Origin: Isohypsibius dastychi
Lineage: Eukaryota > Tardigrada > Eutardigrada > Parachela > Isohypsibiidae
NCBI GenBank assembly: GCA_034696485.1
Contig: JAQIWT010000046.1
Location: 1-46,314, forward strand
Direction of reading: 5' to 3'
DNA: 46,314 nt
Of this stretch, positions 34,501 to 45,177 are shown piece by piece. Position numbers and translations under genes: made by a program. The notes beneath the pieces are model-generated. The model was not told where the DNA came from, searched no databases, and worked only from the letters and a program-made list of their open reading frames with translations. The number at the start of each line of letters is the position of its first letter. Position 1 is the first letter of the stretch.

Positions 34501-36184
34501 GGAAAATAACTTTGTGGTTTCTAACCTACATGGTAACTGGATACATCGCTGGACTGGGCTCCATGAAGAACCATCAAGGAAAGATTTCTTTTGGGCCGAT
34601 AACACGGCTTTTGATTTCAACAAGTGGAACTGGCATGAACCAATAGCACCGAAAACAGTAGGTTGGGTGTGTAATCCGTTCTGATATCAGAATCAATCGA
34701 ATAACTCCAGGCATGTGTCATGATGTACGGCGATCGAGCAAGAGCTGGAAGGTGGGACGACGAAGACTGTGCGAAGATGAACGGATACGTGTGCAAATCG
34801 AACAAAAGTGAAGAATCTAACGTCATCTGAGAAAATGTCAGGTGACTCTTTTACCCTGTCTTCAGATCCTAAACTGCCGACAGCAGCCGTGAATTCTGGC
34901 AAATGTGAAGCTGGCTTGATGGAGTACGGCGGTCACTGCTATGGAGTCTTCCCGATTGAATCGGGATTCAAGTACGATTCGGCCAAATCCACTTGCTCAT
35001 CCAAGAAACTTGATGTCGCCACTATAACTAACGTATTCGAGAACGCATTCGTGCACACTCTGATCGACATGGCGACTTCGCAAAACAGTGGAAAAGACCC
35101 ACGATCATGGCTCGGTCTGAGGGAAAGGGAAGGTGCCTTGGCATGGGAAAGTGGTTGTCCGGTGACCTTTAGTCATGTCATTGATTTGTACTCAACTCCA
35201 CCAGAGAATGCATGTGTTGTATTCAATCCAACAAACGGCAAGTGGGAAGCCATCGCATGTGACCACGAGCATTATTACGTTGTTTGTGAAGGCAGAGGAG
35301 GTGGGCTAGCTTTCCTTTTCGCACCGTTTTTACTGTAATGTTATGTGGTACTAAAATGTTCACTGATCATCAGAACCATGTCCAACTCGTCCGGAGGATG
35401 CCTCTGATTACTGCCCAGAAGGTTTTGCCGCCAAATGCGGAAGACTGTGTCACCGAATTGAGCAATCAACTCCAAGTGTACATGGACCTCATGTGACCTG
35501 GAGCGAGGCGAAGAAACAGTGTGAAGTACTAGGAGGTCATCTGGTGTCTATTCGCGACAGAAACCACAGTGACTGTTTGACCAATTTCATTGACCATTCT
35601 TCCGAGAACTTATGGATCGGTCTGCAAGAGGCATATGATGTTACGGATGGTAACTTCTATTGGCGATGGGTGCACCAAGGAGGATTTGACAGCAGTTTGA
35701 ACAACTGGGAGCAAGGTAAACGTCAACGCCGATTAATTAAAATATAGGCCGCAACAGAAAAACATTTCCAGGAAAACCATCCACTGGGTTGACTGGTGCG
35801 GAGCGAGAGACATGTGCAGCCATTCAGTCCAATGGTAAATGGGTTAACCTAAAGTGCGAAGCTGAATCATCGAAGCGAGGATTTATCTGTGAGACTGGAA
35901 AGCTATTGCAAAGGCCTCCAACAACGAGAAATCCCCTCCAACCAACCAAAGCCCCTGTTCTGTTTCACCCGATTCCACACAGCTTGACTGGTGGGGCGCT
36001 GGCTGGTATAGCCATCGGTGTCGTCTTGGGAGTCACGGCTATGGTATTCGGTGCATTTGTATTCTGGAAGAGAAGAGGGTCGCCAACATCGCCGTTTGTG
36101 TCAATAGCAAACTTCAAGAAGAGTCCAAAAACTGACCAAGAACCGGTCCTTGGAATTGATGGTGATGATGCTACTTATACATAA
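28568..36184 (+). CDS. Type I membrane receptor with twelve C-type lectin-like domains
   Basis: Large surface protein resembling mannose-receptor-type lectins. The 27 exons begin at 28568, 28660, 28892, 29174, 29393, 29563, 29774, 29907, 30090, 30285, 30550, 30719, 30876, 31089, 31252, 31504, 31762, 31992, 32224, 32728, 33323, 33835, 34380, 34711, 34866, 35374 and 35772. Phases agree throughout, giving 1952 aa. Signal peptide MYLQRILILIVG, twelve CTLDs, each with a C-x-GW or CY entry and a WIGL-type core (YWVGL, AWIGL, YWIGF, TWIGI, YWTAM, HWLGL, YWIGL, FWIGL, TWIGL, RWTGL, SWLGL, LWIGL). A Pro/Thr linker, the TM helix LAGIAIGVVLGVTAMVFGAF, a KRR stop-transfer and a 40-residue tail ending DDATYT follow. 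No cysteine-rich ricin-like or fibronectin II module is seen. Most domains lack EPN/QPD; domain 9 has QPN. Ligands are unknown. Two AATAAA signals follow. Confidence 0.9.
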
Positions 36185-36242
36185 ATTGACTGTTGACCTC
36201 AGTTTTCACTCATTCAAGGAAGAAGCTACTGACAATTTATGG

Positions 36243-36273
36243 AATAAACCCAAGAACTGAGCAATTTAATAAA
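36243..36273 (+). promoter_or_regulatory. Two poly(A) signals of the lectin receptor
   Basis: AATAAA at 36243-36248 and again at 36268-36273, 58 and 83 nt after the stop codon. Either could be used before the convergent kinase 2 gene ends at 36475. Confidence 0.6.
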
Positions 36274-36474
36274 ACATCAAGATTACATTTTGCTTACATT
36301 GCCCACTGGAGCGTCCAAAAGAAGGTTAAAATCCACTCTAGGTAAAATGGGTTAACTTTCAAAGATGCTTTTCGAGCGATTTCACACAGAAGGCAAATTT
36401 AAAAACGCTGGCTGAAGGCTGGTACCGGAAAACAGTTCGAACGCAAATAAAATCGCAAGTTTAATTCAGCTCAC

Positions 36475-37477
36475 TTAGGTGCGCGGTGGGAGCTGCATGT
36501 TGCTGGCATCACACGTGCAGAACTCCTCCTTCAACAAAGCATCAGCACGTGGTCGCTTATCGGCATCAGGTGTGAGACACAAGGAAATGAAATTATTCAG
36601 CGATTCAGGTAGACCAGCGGGAATATCAGGTCTGCCACCAGTACCGACGAAGTTCATCACAGGTGCGGTTCCCTTGAGAACACGCGTTGTTCCATCGGGA
36701 TTCGTAGCAGTAAATACCAGACCCTTCCCAGTTATCATTTCGATAATAACACAGCCGAGACTCCAGATATCGGTTCGTCGTCCAATATTGACATTTCTCG
36801 AATAAGCTTGGATCATTTCAGGAGACATGAAAGGAGTGGTCCCTTTGGTATGGGATACTTCGCCTCTCCTGGTCACATTGTCTAGCAGCTGCTTGAAAAA
36901 ACCCAAATCGGCGATTTTCATGGTAGCTTGTTGGTGATCGGGGTGACTGAGCAGAATGTTGTCGCTTTTAATATCGCGATGGACTATTTTCTGCGAATGA
37001 AGATAATGCAATCCGTCCAGTACGTCTTTTATCCATCTCTGCAACAGTTCTGGTGAAATAACCGAGGTTCTCGCAGCCTCTTGAAGGGTGCCACCTGGCA
37101 AAAAGCAGAGGCCGTTAGAAGCGTAGTTAAAACAATCAGTTTTACTCACCAGCACAGAATTCCATAACTATATCATACGTTGCGGGCTGGGTCATGTGGG
37201 GAGAGGGACAGTATTGTCCATTGAGATGACGTACGACGTTAGGATGAATTAGTTTCAGGAGTTTTGACTTCTCACTGTCAAGTCTCTGAGCTTCCTGCTT
37301 CTGCAGAATCCCATCGATGCTTAGCTGCGCGCGTTTTACGGCAATCTCCTTTGGTTCTATATCATCGAGACGTTCTGCTAAAAAAACGCTCCCCTGCGAT
37401 CCAGAGGCTAGAATTTTTTTGAGTTTGAATGGGATGGGTTCATCAGGGGCAAACTCAGATGGCCTTTCGGGATCCAT
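36475..37477 (-). CDS. MAP3K-like Ser/Thr kinase 2
   Basis: Complete two-exon kinase: 37477-37150 and 37094-36475, 315 aa. It starts MDPERPSEFAPDEPIPFKLK and consists of little more than the catalytic domain. Motifs: ASGSQGSVFLAE (first glycine of the loop is Ala), IAVKRA lysine, IHPNVVRHL, MEFCAG hinge, IVHRDIKSDNILLSH, DLG in place of DFG, EVSHTKGTTPFMSPEM, RRTDIWSLGCVIIEM and KRPRADALLKEEF. It is closest to the MEKK/STE11 group by PFMSPEM and by the hinge. No N-terminal regulatory domain is present, unlike typical MAP3Ks. The phase-1 intron after the hinge glycine matches kinases 1 and 3. The 3' end faces the lectin receptor 290 nt away. Confidence 0.92.
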
Positions 37478-38050
37478 GACAATCGAGAGGCAGCACTTGC
37501 AACAGCTGAATAATAAACGTTAATGGCAGAAACTTTATCTGCCGTTCGACAACCACTTGCCTGCTATCCGTAGCTCGGCAAAACTGGTATCGCGGAACCA
37601 TGTTTGATTTCTTCGTGTGAACGCAGTTGTTCAGTTAGCATGAACGATAAGCGCGGACTTGGATCCCGGGCAAACAGAAGAACTATTATATTAGCGAGAA
37701 CAATAACCATACTGCACGAGTTATAAATTCCGGCCGAAATAATGTTCCCTCCTACAGAAAGCCTTGTGGTGAATGTTCAATATAATCAGAGGATCTCCAC
37801 CGTTATCAAAGGTTAGAAAAGTCAATCTAACACACGTGTGTGCATGCACATTCCAGGTACACCGAATAAACAAGCGTATAAGGCAGGGTCTACAGTGAGT
37901 CGAACAGTTATTATCACTGGCAGATTTCAAGGCTTGAGTAACACCAGTTTTTCGAAAACAGTTTTAAGAAGATAAGTTGAAGTCCCGTGGTGCGGTTTCT
38001 CACTCCGGTTCCTGGAGCATAATCATGCTTTTTATCATGCTTCGCATATC
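37478..38050. other. Intergenic region, kinase 2 promoter side
   Basis: It should hold the kinase 2 promoter and the kinase 3 3' UTR, both on the minus strand. I see no gene or striking repeat. Confidence 0.5.
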
Positions 38051-39053
38051 TCAGCCTGCGATGATCGCGCTGATCGGATCTCCCACCAAGAATGGGTGCC
38101 TCAGGAGTGAGTCGCATCGTGGTCGTTGCTCTGGATCACTCTGGAGACAACTTCGAATGAAGCATTCTAGCTCATTCGGCAAGCTCTCCGGGATGTCGGG
38201 CAAGCCACCTCCCGCGGTGAAATTCATAACTGGGGATGTTCCTTGTAAAGGAATTGCAGTGCCATTCGAAAGACTCCGTTTGAACTGAGGAACTTTCCCG
38301 GTGACCATCTGGATGACCACACAACCAAGACGCCAGATGTCTGTTTTGCGGCCAACGTGGACATTTCTTGAACATGACTGGATCATCTCAGGCGACATGA
38401 ATGGAACAGCTGCTGTCGTGTGCGATACCTCGCCTCTTCTGGTAACGTTGTTCAACAGCTGCTTGGACGCCCCGAGATCGCCAATTTTTAGAATAGCTTG
38501 ATTGACATCATTGTGACTTAGAAAGATGTTATCACCCCTAACGTCACGGTGAACAATTTTTTGAGCATGAAGGTAATCAAGACCACTCAGGAGATTCTTG
38601 GTCCATTTTTTGATTACATCGAGGGTGACACCCTTTTTGATGGCACTGTGCAACGTTCCGCCTGCAACGAATAGTTCTAAATTTTTATGGTTTACTAGGA
38701 AAAAAAGCCGGCTGATCAACGGTCTGTGAGCTGGGCTTACCTGGACAGTATTCCATCAGGATATCGAACGTAGTGTGGTCCACGAGGGTCTTGGCAGGGC
38801 ACAACTGTGTGCCATAACGAAACAGGATGTTCGGATGCGCCAATATCGGCCGAGTGGAGTAGAATCCTTGAAGAATATCGTGTTCTTCTCTTTGATGTGA
38901 TTCGTCGACGCTCAGATAAATCTTTTTAAGGGCAAGTTTTTTATGACGAGTGGTTGTCTTATCTGTAGCCAAATAGACACTGCCCTGTGATCCAGAAGCA
39001 ATAATGCTCAGCAGTTCCAGTTCAGAATGTCTTTGAGCAACCATGTCTGTCAA
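38051..39053 (-). CDS. MAP3K-like kinase 3 with an altered catalytic loop
   Basis: Two exons, 39053-38741 and 38661-38051, 307 aa, catalytic domain only. Motifs: IASGSQGSVYLAT loop, LALKKI lysine, LAHPNILFRYG, MEYCPG hinge with the shared phase-1 intron, IVHRDVRGDNIFLSH, DLG in place of DFG, VPFMSPEM, RKTDIWRLGCVVIQM, DPEQRPRCDSLLRHPF. The invariant Lys of HRDxK is Arg (HRDVR), and the DIWSLG Ser is Arg. Asp and Asn of the loop are kept, so activity may be weak rather than absent. The domain is full length with no stop, and a second in-frame ATG lies three codons in. It is the most diverged of the three. Confidence 0.9.
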
Positions 39054-39206
39054 GAGCGAGGAAGGATGTATGCAACACTAATACGTGGTATGAATATTTA
39101 CTCAAGTTATAAAAGGCCGTATTCACTCAGATCGAATCTTTGGTATATATTCCGTCCTTTAAGTAAGGGAAATGAGCAGAATTTCAATTTGATAAGCGTT
39201 TGTCGG
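39054..39206. other. Upstream region of kinase 3
   Basis: It contains a TATAAAAGG word at 39108-39116 about 55 nt from the kinase 3 start. On the minus strand it reads as an imperfect TATA element, so the direction is uncertain. Two transposable elements follow. Confidence 0.35.
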
Positions 39207-39208
39207 TA

Positions 39209-39721
39209 CAGTATTCCCTGTCAAAGTGAACACCTGGCCGTTAGGAAAAAAGCGTTCACGATTCGCAGGTGTTCACGATTCACAGGTCAGACCCTATGTG
39301 GTTGAAATCTTTCGAAGTGGGGGGTCTGAGATAATACAAAGGGGGCAGCTTCATTTCTTGCTGAAAAACTGATATATTGTGGGTTATACCATACGTTTGA
39401 CCTTATCGCGCTTCAAAGCCGCTGCTTCACGCTCAAAGATAGAACGTATTTCGAACCAGATTTAGACAGATTAGGTTCAGATCAGTTTTTGAGCTGTTTT
39501 GGAATAATTTTGTTTCTTGGAAACACTGAGTGTTCACGTTCACAGGTGATATTTTAATGGCCTATCAGAAAAAAAGCGTTCACTGCTCACGTTTGGGAGG
39601 TGTTCATGATTCAAAGGTTCCCCCCTTGTAAAATTTAGCTTGAACGCGCCGGTTAGTAAAAAAGCGTTCACGATTCGGAGGTGTTCACGATTCGCAGTGT
39701 TCACTTTAACAGGGAATACTG
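39209..39721. mobile_element. Non-autonomous pogo/Tigger-like DNA element A (513 bp)
   Basis: The terminal inverted repeats CAGTATTCCCTGTCAAAGTG (left) and CACTTTAACAGGGAATACTG (right) differ at one base in the first 20. TA dinucleotides flank both ends (39207-39208 and 39722-39723), as expected for Tc1/mariner/pogo TA duplication. The interior repeats GTTCACGATTC-type words in both directions near the ends. No transposase frame is present. Confidence 0.8.
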
Positions 39722-39742
39722 TACGACGAAACTTTGAGTGTA

Positions 39743-40242
39743 CAGTAAAACCTGTTAAATTGAACACTGTGAATCTCGAACACCTGTCTATATTGAACGC
39801 TGGTTTGAGAACCGGCGCTCGACAAGTGTATTTTGCTTGGGGCGAACCTGCGAATCTCGAACACCTGTCTATCTTGAACATTGAACACTTTCTGCTGAAC
39901 GGGCCGGTGAATTTCGACCTGTTAGAATGAACACTCATCGGTTTCTGGGCAAAAGGTGTTCGAAAACATGAATCTTATGTTTAAGATCCTAGTTTTGTCG
40001 TGTTCACAAATTTCAGCTAGTAAAACTCCAGGAAACCAAAAAACTACCGAGAAAAGTCGAAGCCACAATGAACTCATCCAGATCTGACAAGGTCGCAAAT
40101 AAAGCTGGGCCTTTTTTAAATTTAGGGGACCCCACTTAACCTTTTGTCTACCTCCCAGGGGTCCATCTGTGAATCTTGAACACCTGTCTATCTCGAACAC
40201 TTTTTCGGGAACCGTGGGTGTTCAATTTAACCGGTTTTACTG
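39743..40242. mobile_element. Non-autonomous pogo/Tigger-like DNA element B (500 bp)
   Basis: The terminal inverted repeats CAGTAAAACCTGTTAAATTG and CAATTTAACCGGTTTTACTG match at 19 of 20 positions, with TA on each side (39741-39742 and 40243-40244). The GAACACCTG/CAGGTGTTC words resemble element A, so both belong to related families. Only 19 nt, including the TAs, separate the two elements. No coding capacity. Confidence 0.8.
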
Positions 40243-40244
40243 TA

Positions 40245-41117
40245 CATTCAATCTTATCACTTCCGGACTGCTCATTCTACTGTATGATCATTCTTGACTC
40301 ATTATGACTCATTCTGATTCCAGTCTTTTATAAGTTCTGATGAGCGAAAGGTAACAACAGATCTTACGTGGTAAATCCTGTCGTCACCATAAAGCGGAAA
40401 TTTTGTAATCGTACTTAAAAGTAAAACAGCGTGAGAAGAAACTGGGTTGTTGACGATGTTCCGTAGGGTTGACGATATCCCGGCTACGGAACATCGTCAG
40501 TCAAGGCTGCGCAAATAGATGTCAAAATCCAACATGCAGTGCTGTACATTAAAATGTTCTGTTCGATCTCAAATGTGGCGAAACACTTCGAAACGCAAAC
40601 ATTATGATAGAAATCCACCTCATTTCAGAACAGGTACACAGAGATCTTTTACTTCCATTCGAACTGCAACGCATTTTCCCGCGGCAGTTTACCATGGTCT
40701 GTTGGAACTGAAAGTCTTCACTGACTTTGAAACTAAAATGGCAACCTGTTGTTCTTTGAGTTCCTCAGCACCTAATTACAAGTCTGCACAGCGCGATAGT
40801 ATGGTAATAGCTGGAGTGACCGCACGATCATTTCCAGCCTATCACAATCATTCTTGTTACCTGGTGTTCACTGTCCACTTCGACATGCCCATCTGAGGAC
40901 AAACAAGGCAGGCGATGCCACAAAGCAGTGACAACACCCGTTCAACTCTTCAAAGCATGGCATGGTAATAAGTCCAATCCCCTATCTTACGATGTGGCTG
41001 TGACTGAGCTGAATAGCAGAACCGTTTGAATTATTATTTATTACGTAAGTGATGAGATTGTCAGATTTGAAGAAAATCCGGCTTGGCACTACGACTTCAA
41101 AACATTTTTAAATCAGA
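40245..41117. other. Intergenic region, element B to the mucin 3' end
   Basis: It holds a hairpin at 40451-40499 and a 125-codon open frame (40519-40896, plus) with no recognisable features, which I do not support. The right end is the mucin 3' UTR. Confidence 0.5.
40451..40499. repeat. Perfect 16-bp inverted repeat hairpin
   Basis: TGACGATGTTCCGTAG at 40451-40466 pairs exactly with CTACGGAACATCGTCA at 40484-40499. The 17-nt loop holds a further copy of TTGACGAT. It may be a terminal piece of a mobile element. Confidence 0.85.
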
Positions 41118-44100
41118 TCATCCAACCATTGGTTGATCACCCGGATCTTGTTGGTCTTCAAACAATATCGAATTTAGTGAATCTAGTGAATCTAATGACG
41201 ATACATCTGAATAATCAGGGGGTATAGACTCGGGGCGATCATCTTCATATTGCAAAACGTGTGGCAACGGTGGTGGCCTAGGTGACATAGTGATGTGCTC
41301 TTCAGTATAACCTGAAGTGGATTTTCGCTTGAAACTGAAACAGAAGTATTACGCTGAAAATAATTCAATCTAGAAACATCCTCTTACCACTCTCGGATAT
41401 GTCCGGTGTTTATTGCAAATGTCACGAGAATAATAAGTCCAACGAGAGCACCGCCGATGATAATACCAATCATTGTCACACCTATGGACCAATTCGAATG
41501 TGATATTTCTTACGAGAACACAAAAGCGGTAATTTCTTACTCAGGCCACAAGATCCATCACGACAAGGGTCAAGTATACAACTCTCCGCCCGCGATTCAT
41601 AGAAGCCACTGGGACATACACAAGAGACTCCTTGCTCTGGACTGAAACGACACTCGAAACTTGATCTACAGAGAGCATCTCCGGCAAGCTGACATTGGTC
41701 AACCAGCTGGAACTCAGCCTTATTCAACACTTCTGCCGTGGCTCCAGCTACTTCAACTTCCTGAATGCTCATTGAAGCCTGTGTCAAATTGTAGATCAGT
41801 TCCTCGGTTGTCAGAGATGAATCGGAGATTCGAACGTAAAAGACAGCGATCACTGAGCCTTCCTGTAGCGAGGACAAGGCAATGTCAAATGTGGTGTCCG
41901 GCAAAGCTGGCCTGTACCAGTTATCCAGCTAAACAACAGAATTTCACCAAGATGCTTTCAAAGTTCGGCATTACATAATACATACTGCAGTAATAATGTC
42001 TCGACGAATGACAAGAAAAGTCGATGACGATGAGTTTCTCATGTCAGCGCTGAAATCCAATTGAAGAGTGAGGTTTGATCTCAGAATGACCTTTGCTGCG
42101 AACACAACGGTCTGTGATTATCATTGATTTTGGTTGTGGCAGTAAACTCACCTACATGGTAAACATTCCTCTCCTGTAGCCGAAATAGATTCAGTGATGA
42201 GGCATTCAAGCGTCGAAGCCATACTCGTCGTCGTAGTTGGTTCGGGTGAAGTCACACTGGGCGATTGTATCATAGTGAACTCATGAGTGATAAGTGTAGA
42301 TTCCTGTGTCATTTCAGTTGTTGCACCACTTGGTCTGTGCGTCGCCGTAGTAGATTCTTCGGTCAGATCAGTTGGCTTATAAGTCGTGGTAATGGATGTT
42401 CGTGTTGTCGAAGGAAGTTCCGCTGTGGTGAGTTCTTCTGTCGCCCACGTTGGGTACATGGTTGTTTTTTCAGATTCAGCAGTGGGCCCATGGTCCGTGC
42501 TAATTGAGCCTAGCGTAGCTTCCGTAGTTCCTGGCGTCGCCTCACTAAGATTTGATGTCAGCTCACTGGTTGCCACTGTTGGATTCTGTGAGGTGATGTT
42601 GATCTCCTGTGTCTCACTGGTAACAGGATCCGCTGTTGTGATATTGAATGCTAGGGTAGTCCCTGCTGTGTCCGGCGTTGTTTCAGTAGGTTGCGGTGTT
42701 TCTGCCCCGATTGTTTGATTCGTACCAGTTGCCGCTTGAGTGGTGTCAACTTGATCCGACGACGTCTCAGTGATATATGATGTAGTGCCAGTGGAGTCCT
42801 GTGGGGTTTCGGTTGTATCCTCTGTAGAATTATCAGGTGCCCACGTCGCAGAGGAAAGATCCACTGTGGTGAGTTCTTCGGTCGTCCCCACTAGGTCTGA
42901 AGTCGTGTTTTCAGGTTCAGGTGTGCCTGGAGTGGATGTTCGAGTCGAGTCAGTTGGCCCAAGTGAGCTTTCAGTAGGTACAAAAGTCGACTCAACTGGA
43001 TTGAGAGTTGTGACATTTTGCTCCGGTGCTGTAGTCGTATAGCTGACAGGTTCCCCCGTTGTGAGACTGAATTCTTGGGTCTCTGATGACGACAATGTTG
43101 TATTAGCAGGTTGAGATGTATCTGGACTCAATGTCTGAGTCGTGCCATTCGTCCCTTGCGTGGTGTCGACAAAGTTCTGCGACGTCCCAGTGACATCTGA
43201 TGTTGTGTCAGTTGAGTCCGGTGGCAGTGGGGTTGGCTCTCCTACCAGCGTCGTGCCGGCAGTATTCAAAGTTGTTTCATCTGATTCTTGGGTTGTGTTT
43301 ATGCTCTCCTCTGTGGTATCCGCAACAAATTCCGATGCTGTCGCATCTAATTTTTGAGTCGTAAGATCCTGTGCCAGGGTCGTACTGTGGGGGATTGTTT
43401 CGCTGGGGCTTTGAGATGAATGAGTTACGACTGCTTCAAGCGTACTGTTGATCGAATCTGCAGTTGTCTCCCATGTGCTGGCCGACGAGGTATTGGGTGG
43501 TGTTGCCCCTGTGGTTTCCTGAGGAGTCACAGGGTGTCCGGTTTCAGTAGCGTCGATGGTTGTACTAGTAAAATCCTGAATCGCGGTTGTTGTATCTTGC
43601 GTGATGTCGGGAGATTCGGTCGTCGTTCCAAGTTGGCTCAAGGTCGTATTAACAGGTTCGGACGTGGTGGTCGAGTTAAATTTTGATGTCGTGATAGAAG
43701 GTTCAGGAGTTGAATCACTGGGTTTCTGGGTGGTGTCGATTGAACCAAACGTTGTTTCTGGGTCCGGTGTGGTACTCGAAGGTTCCACAGTAATAAAACT
43801 ACCCTGAGTTGTGCTTGTCACCACATGAGTTGTTTCATCTGGCTTCTGCGTGCTATAGGGTGTCTCTCTCGTTGTACTACTTTGCTCCACTGCCGTACTG
43901 GTTGTCTCCAGCGGTGCATCACTTTGCTTCGATGTCGAGAAAGTTGTAGGATTTTGAGATGTCTCACTCGTTTGCTGTGTTGTATTCGCAGGCCCAAATG
44001 TGTCAAATGGCAGCTGTGTGGTTTGGGCTTGCGTTGGTATGCTGTGTTCCTGTGTCGTTTGGCTTGGTTGCTGCGAAGTGGAACTGGAGTCCTGGGTCGT

Positions 44101-45171
44101 TTCTGCTGGGACCCAGGTAGAGCTGGACGGTTTCGGAGTTATGGCGGATCCAGGTGTAATAGGCGCTTGAAAATAAAAATGGAAAACAAGATCTGAAACT
44201 TGATATTAGGTTTTTAGTTCACCTATTTCCGTCACCACCGAATCGATTCGAATTGAACGAACGGTGTCTTCACACCGGTCATTATGGCTTGTAATGAAGT
44301 TGATTGTAATAGGAGTATCCTCAGGTATGCCAAAATTATCCGTTACTACTCTCGCCCAAGCGCCCGGTCTGACGTCATCCAAATGGCTCAGTTTGTGGCC
44401 CCAGATTGCATGGAAATCTGGTAGTGGCGTATCGGGACCAATCTGCTTGTAAAGTGACCACGCAACCAGGAGATAATAATCCTCAGTTTCGGAAGACATT
44501 TCAGCCAGATCCGGCATGGTATCAAATCGCACGAAAAATTTAGTCCTGGCCGCTGTGCATTTTTCTCTTTGTTCAGGGTGCGAGGTCATTATGGCCCTTG
44601 TGAAATTGTTCGGTGATTGTATGGTACCCGCGTTGTTTCTTGGTGTGCATTTGGATTCAGCAAAGGCTCCAGTTTCTGTGATCAGTTTTATTTACAGAGT
44701 TGGATTAATCAAACATCCAATAGACCCTTACCAGCTTTATCGTCCCCTGTGACATCAAATCTATATCGATACCAAGGCATCTGCCTTCTCCACTCAATGC
44801 ATGTCGCTATCTCCGGCTCATCGTCAAGTTGCGACAGTGTTCCGAAATCACAGGAGAATTTGACGGACAAACTGACTGGATGAGTGTCTTCGGTCCAGTC
44901 TTGGTAGGTAGGAACCTGACACTTTGAGGATTCCATTGAACCTGGCTCAGAACGTCGCTCTCGTAAGATCTGGTGCGCATGATCATATCGGTTAGAGATT
45001 CCAGCTTCTATAATACATAATTGGATGTTCTAGTTAAAATCCGGAGCTGAGCGAGTAATTGGGGTAACATGGAATATGAAGGATCGTGTTGTTACCTTGA
45101 AGAAAAATGATGCTTGCTGCCAAAAGAAGCGCTCCAAGAAATATCGCAGACACAAAACGATGTTTCTTCAT
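41118..45171 (-). CDS. Membrane mucin: signal peptide, CCP-like, Thr/Ser-rich region, SEA, EGF-like, TM, PPxY tail
   Basis: Exons (minus): 45171-45096, 45007-44732, 44675-44223, 44165-42156, 42095-41986, 41928-41541, 41481-41388, 41334-41118; phases agree, 1207 aa. The signal peptide ends near FLGALLLAASIIFLQ. Next come a CCP-like module (CQVP, KFSCDFG, ATCIEWRRQ) and an unassigned Cys-poor domain with a CUB-like GTIQSPNNF. A single 2-kb exon of Thr/Ser/Pro repeats (ETTxxx, TTQxxx) is followed by a SEA domain (KVILRSNLTL to MSIQEVEVAG), an EGF-like CVCPSGF, the TM helix MIGIIIGGALVGLIILVTFA, and a tail with PPDY. It is a likely O-glycosylated surface protein, self-cleaved or mechanically separable at SEA. 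The donor at 42155 is GTAGGT; a stronger GTGAGT 4 nt downstream would break the frame unless another acceptor is used. A hAT element abuts the ATG. Confidence 0.87.
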
Positions 45172-45177
45172 TTTCTT

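Noticed and set aside
39540-40200. Repetitive small proteins with RCSRF-like units
   Set aside because: These frames are translations of the internal repeats of the two pogo-like elements, not genes.
40519-40896. 125-codon plus-strand open frame
   Set aside because: No family resemblance, no neighbouring exon, and it lies between a hairpin and the mucin 3' end.
42265-44196. Several Val/Ser-rich open frames on the plus strand
   Set aside because: They are antisense to the Thr-rich mucin exon. ACN codons read backwards give few stops, so these are shadows.
44223-44675. Firm CUB-domain call for mucin exon 3
   Set aside because: GTIQSPNNF is CUB-like, but the cysteine pattern and later strands do not fit well. 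Left as unassigned.
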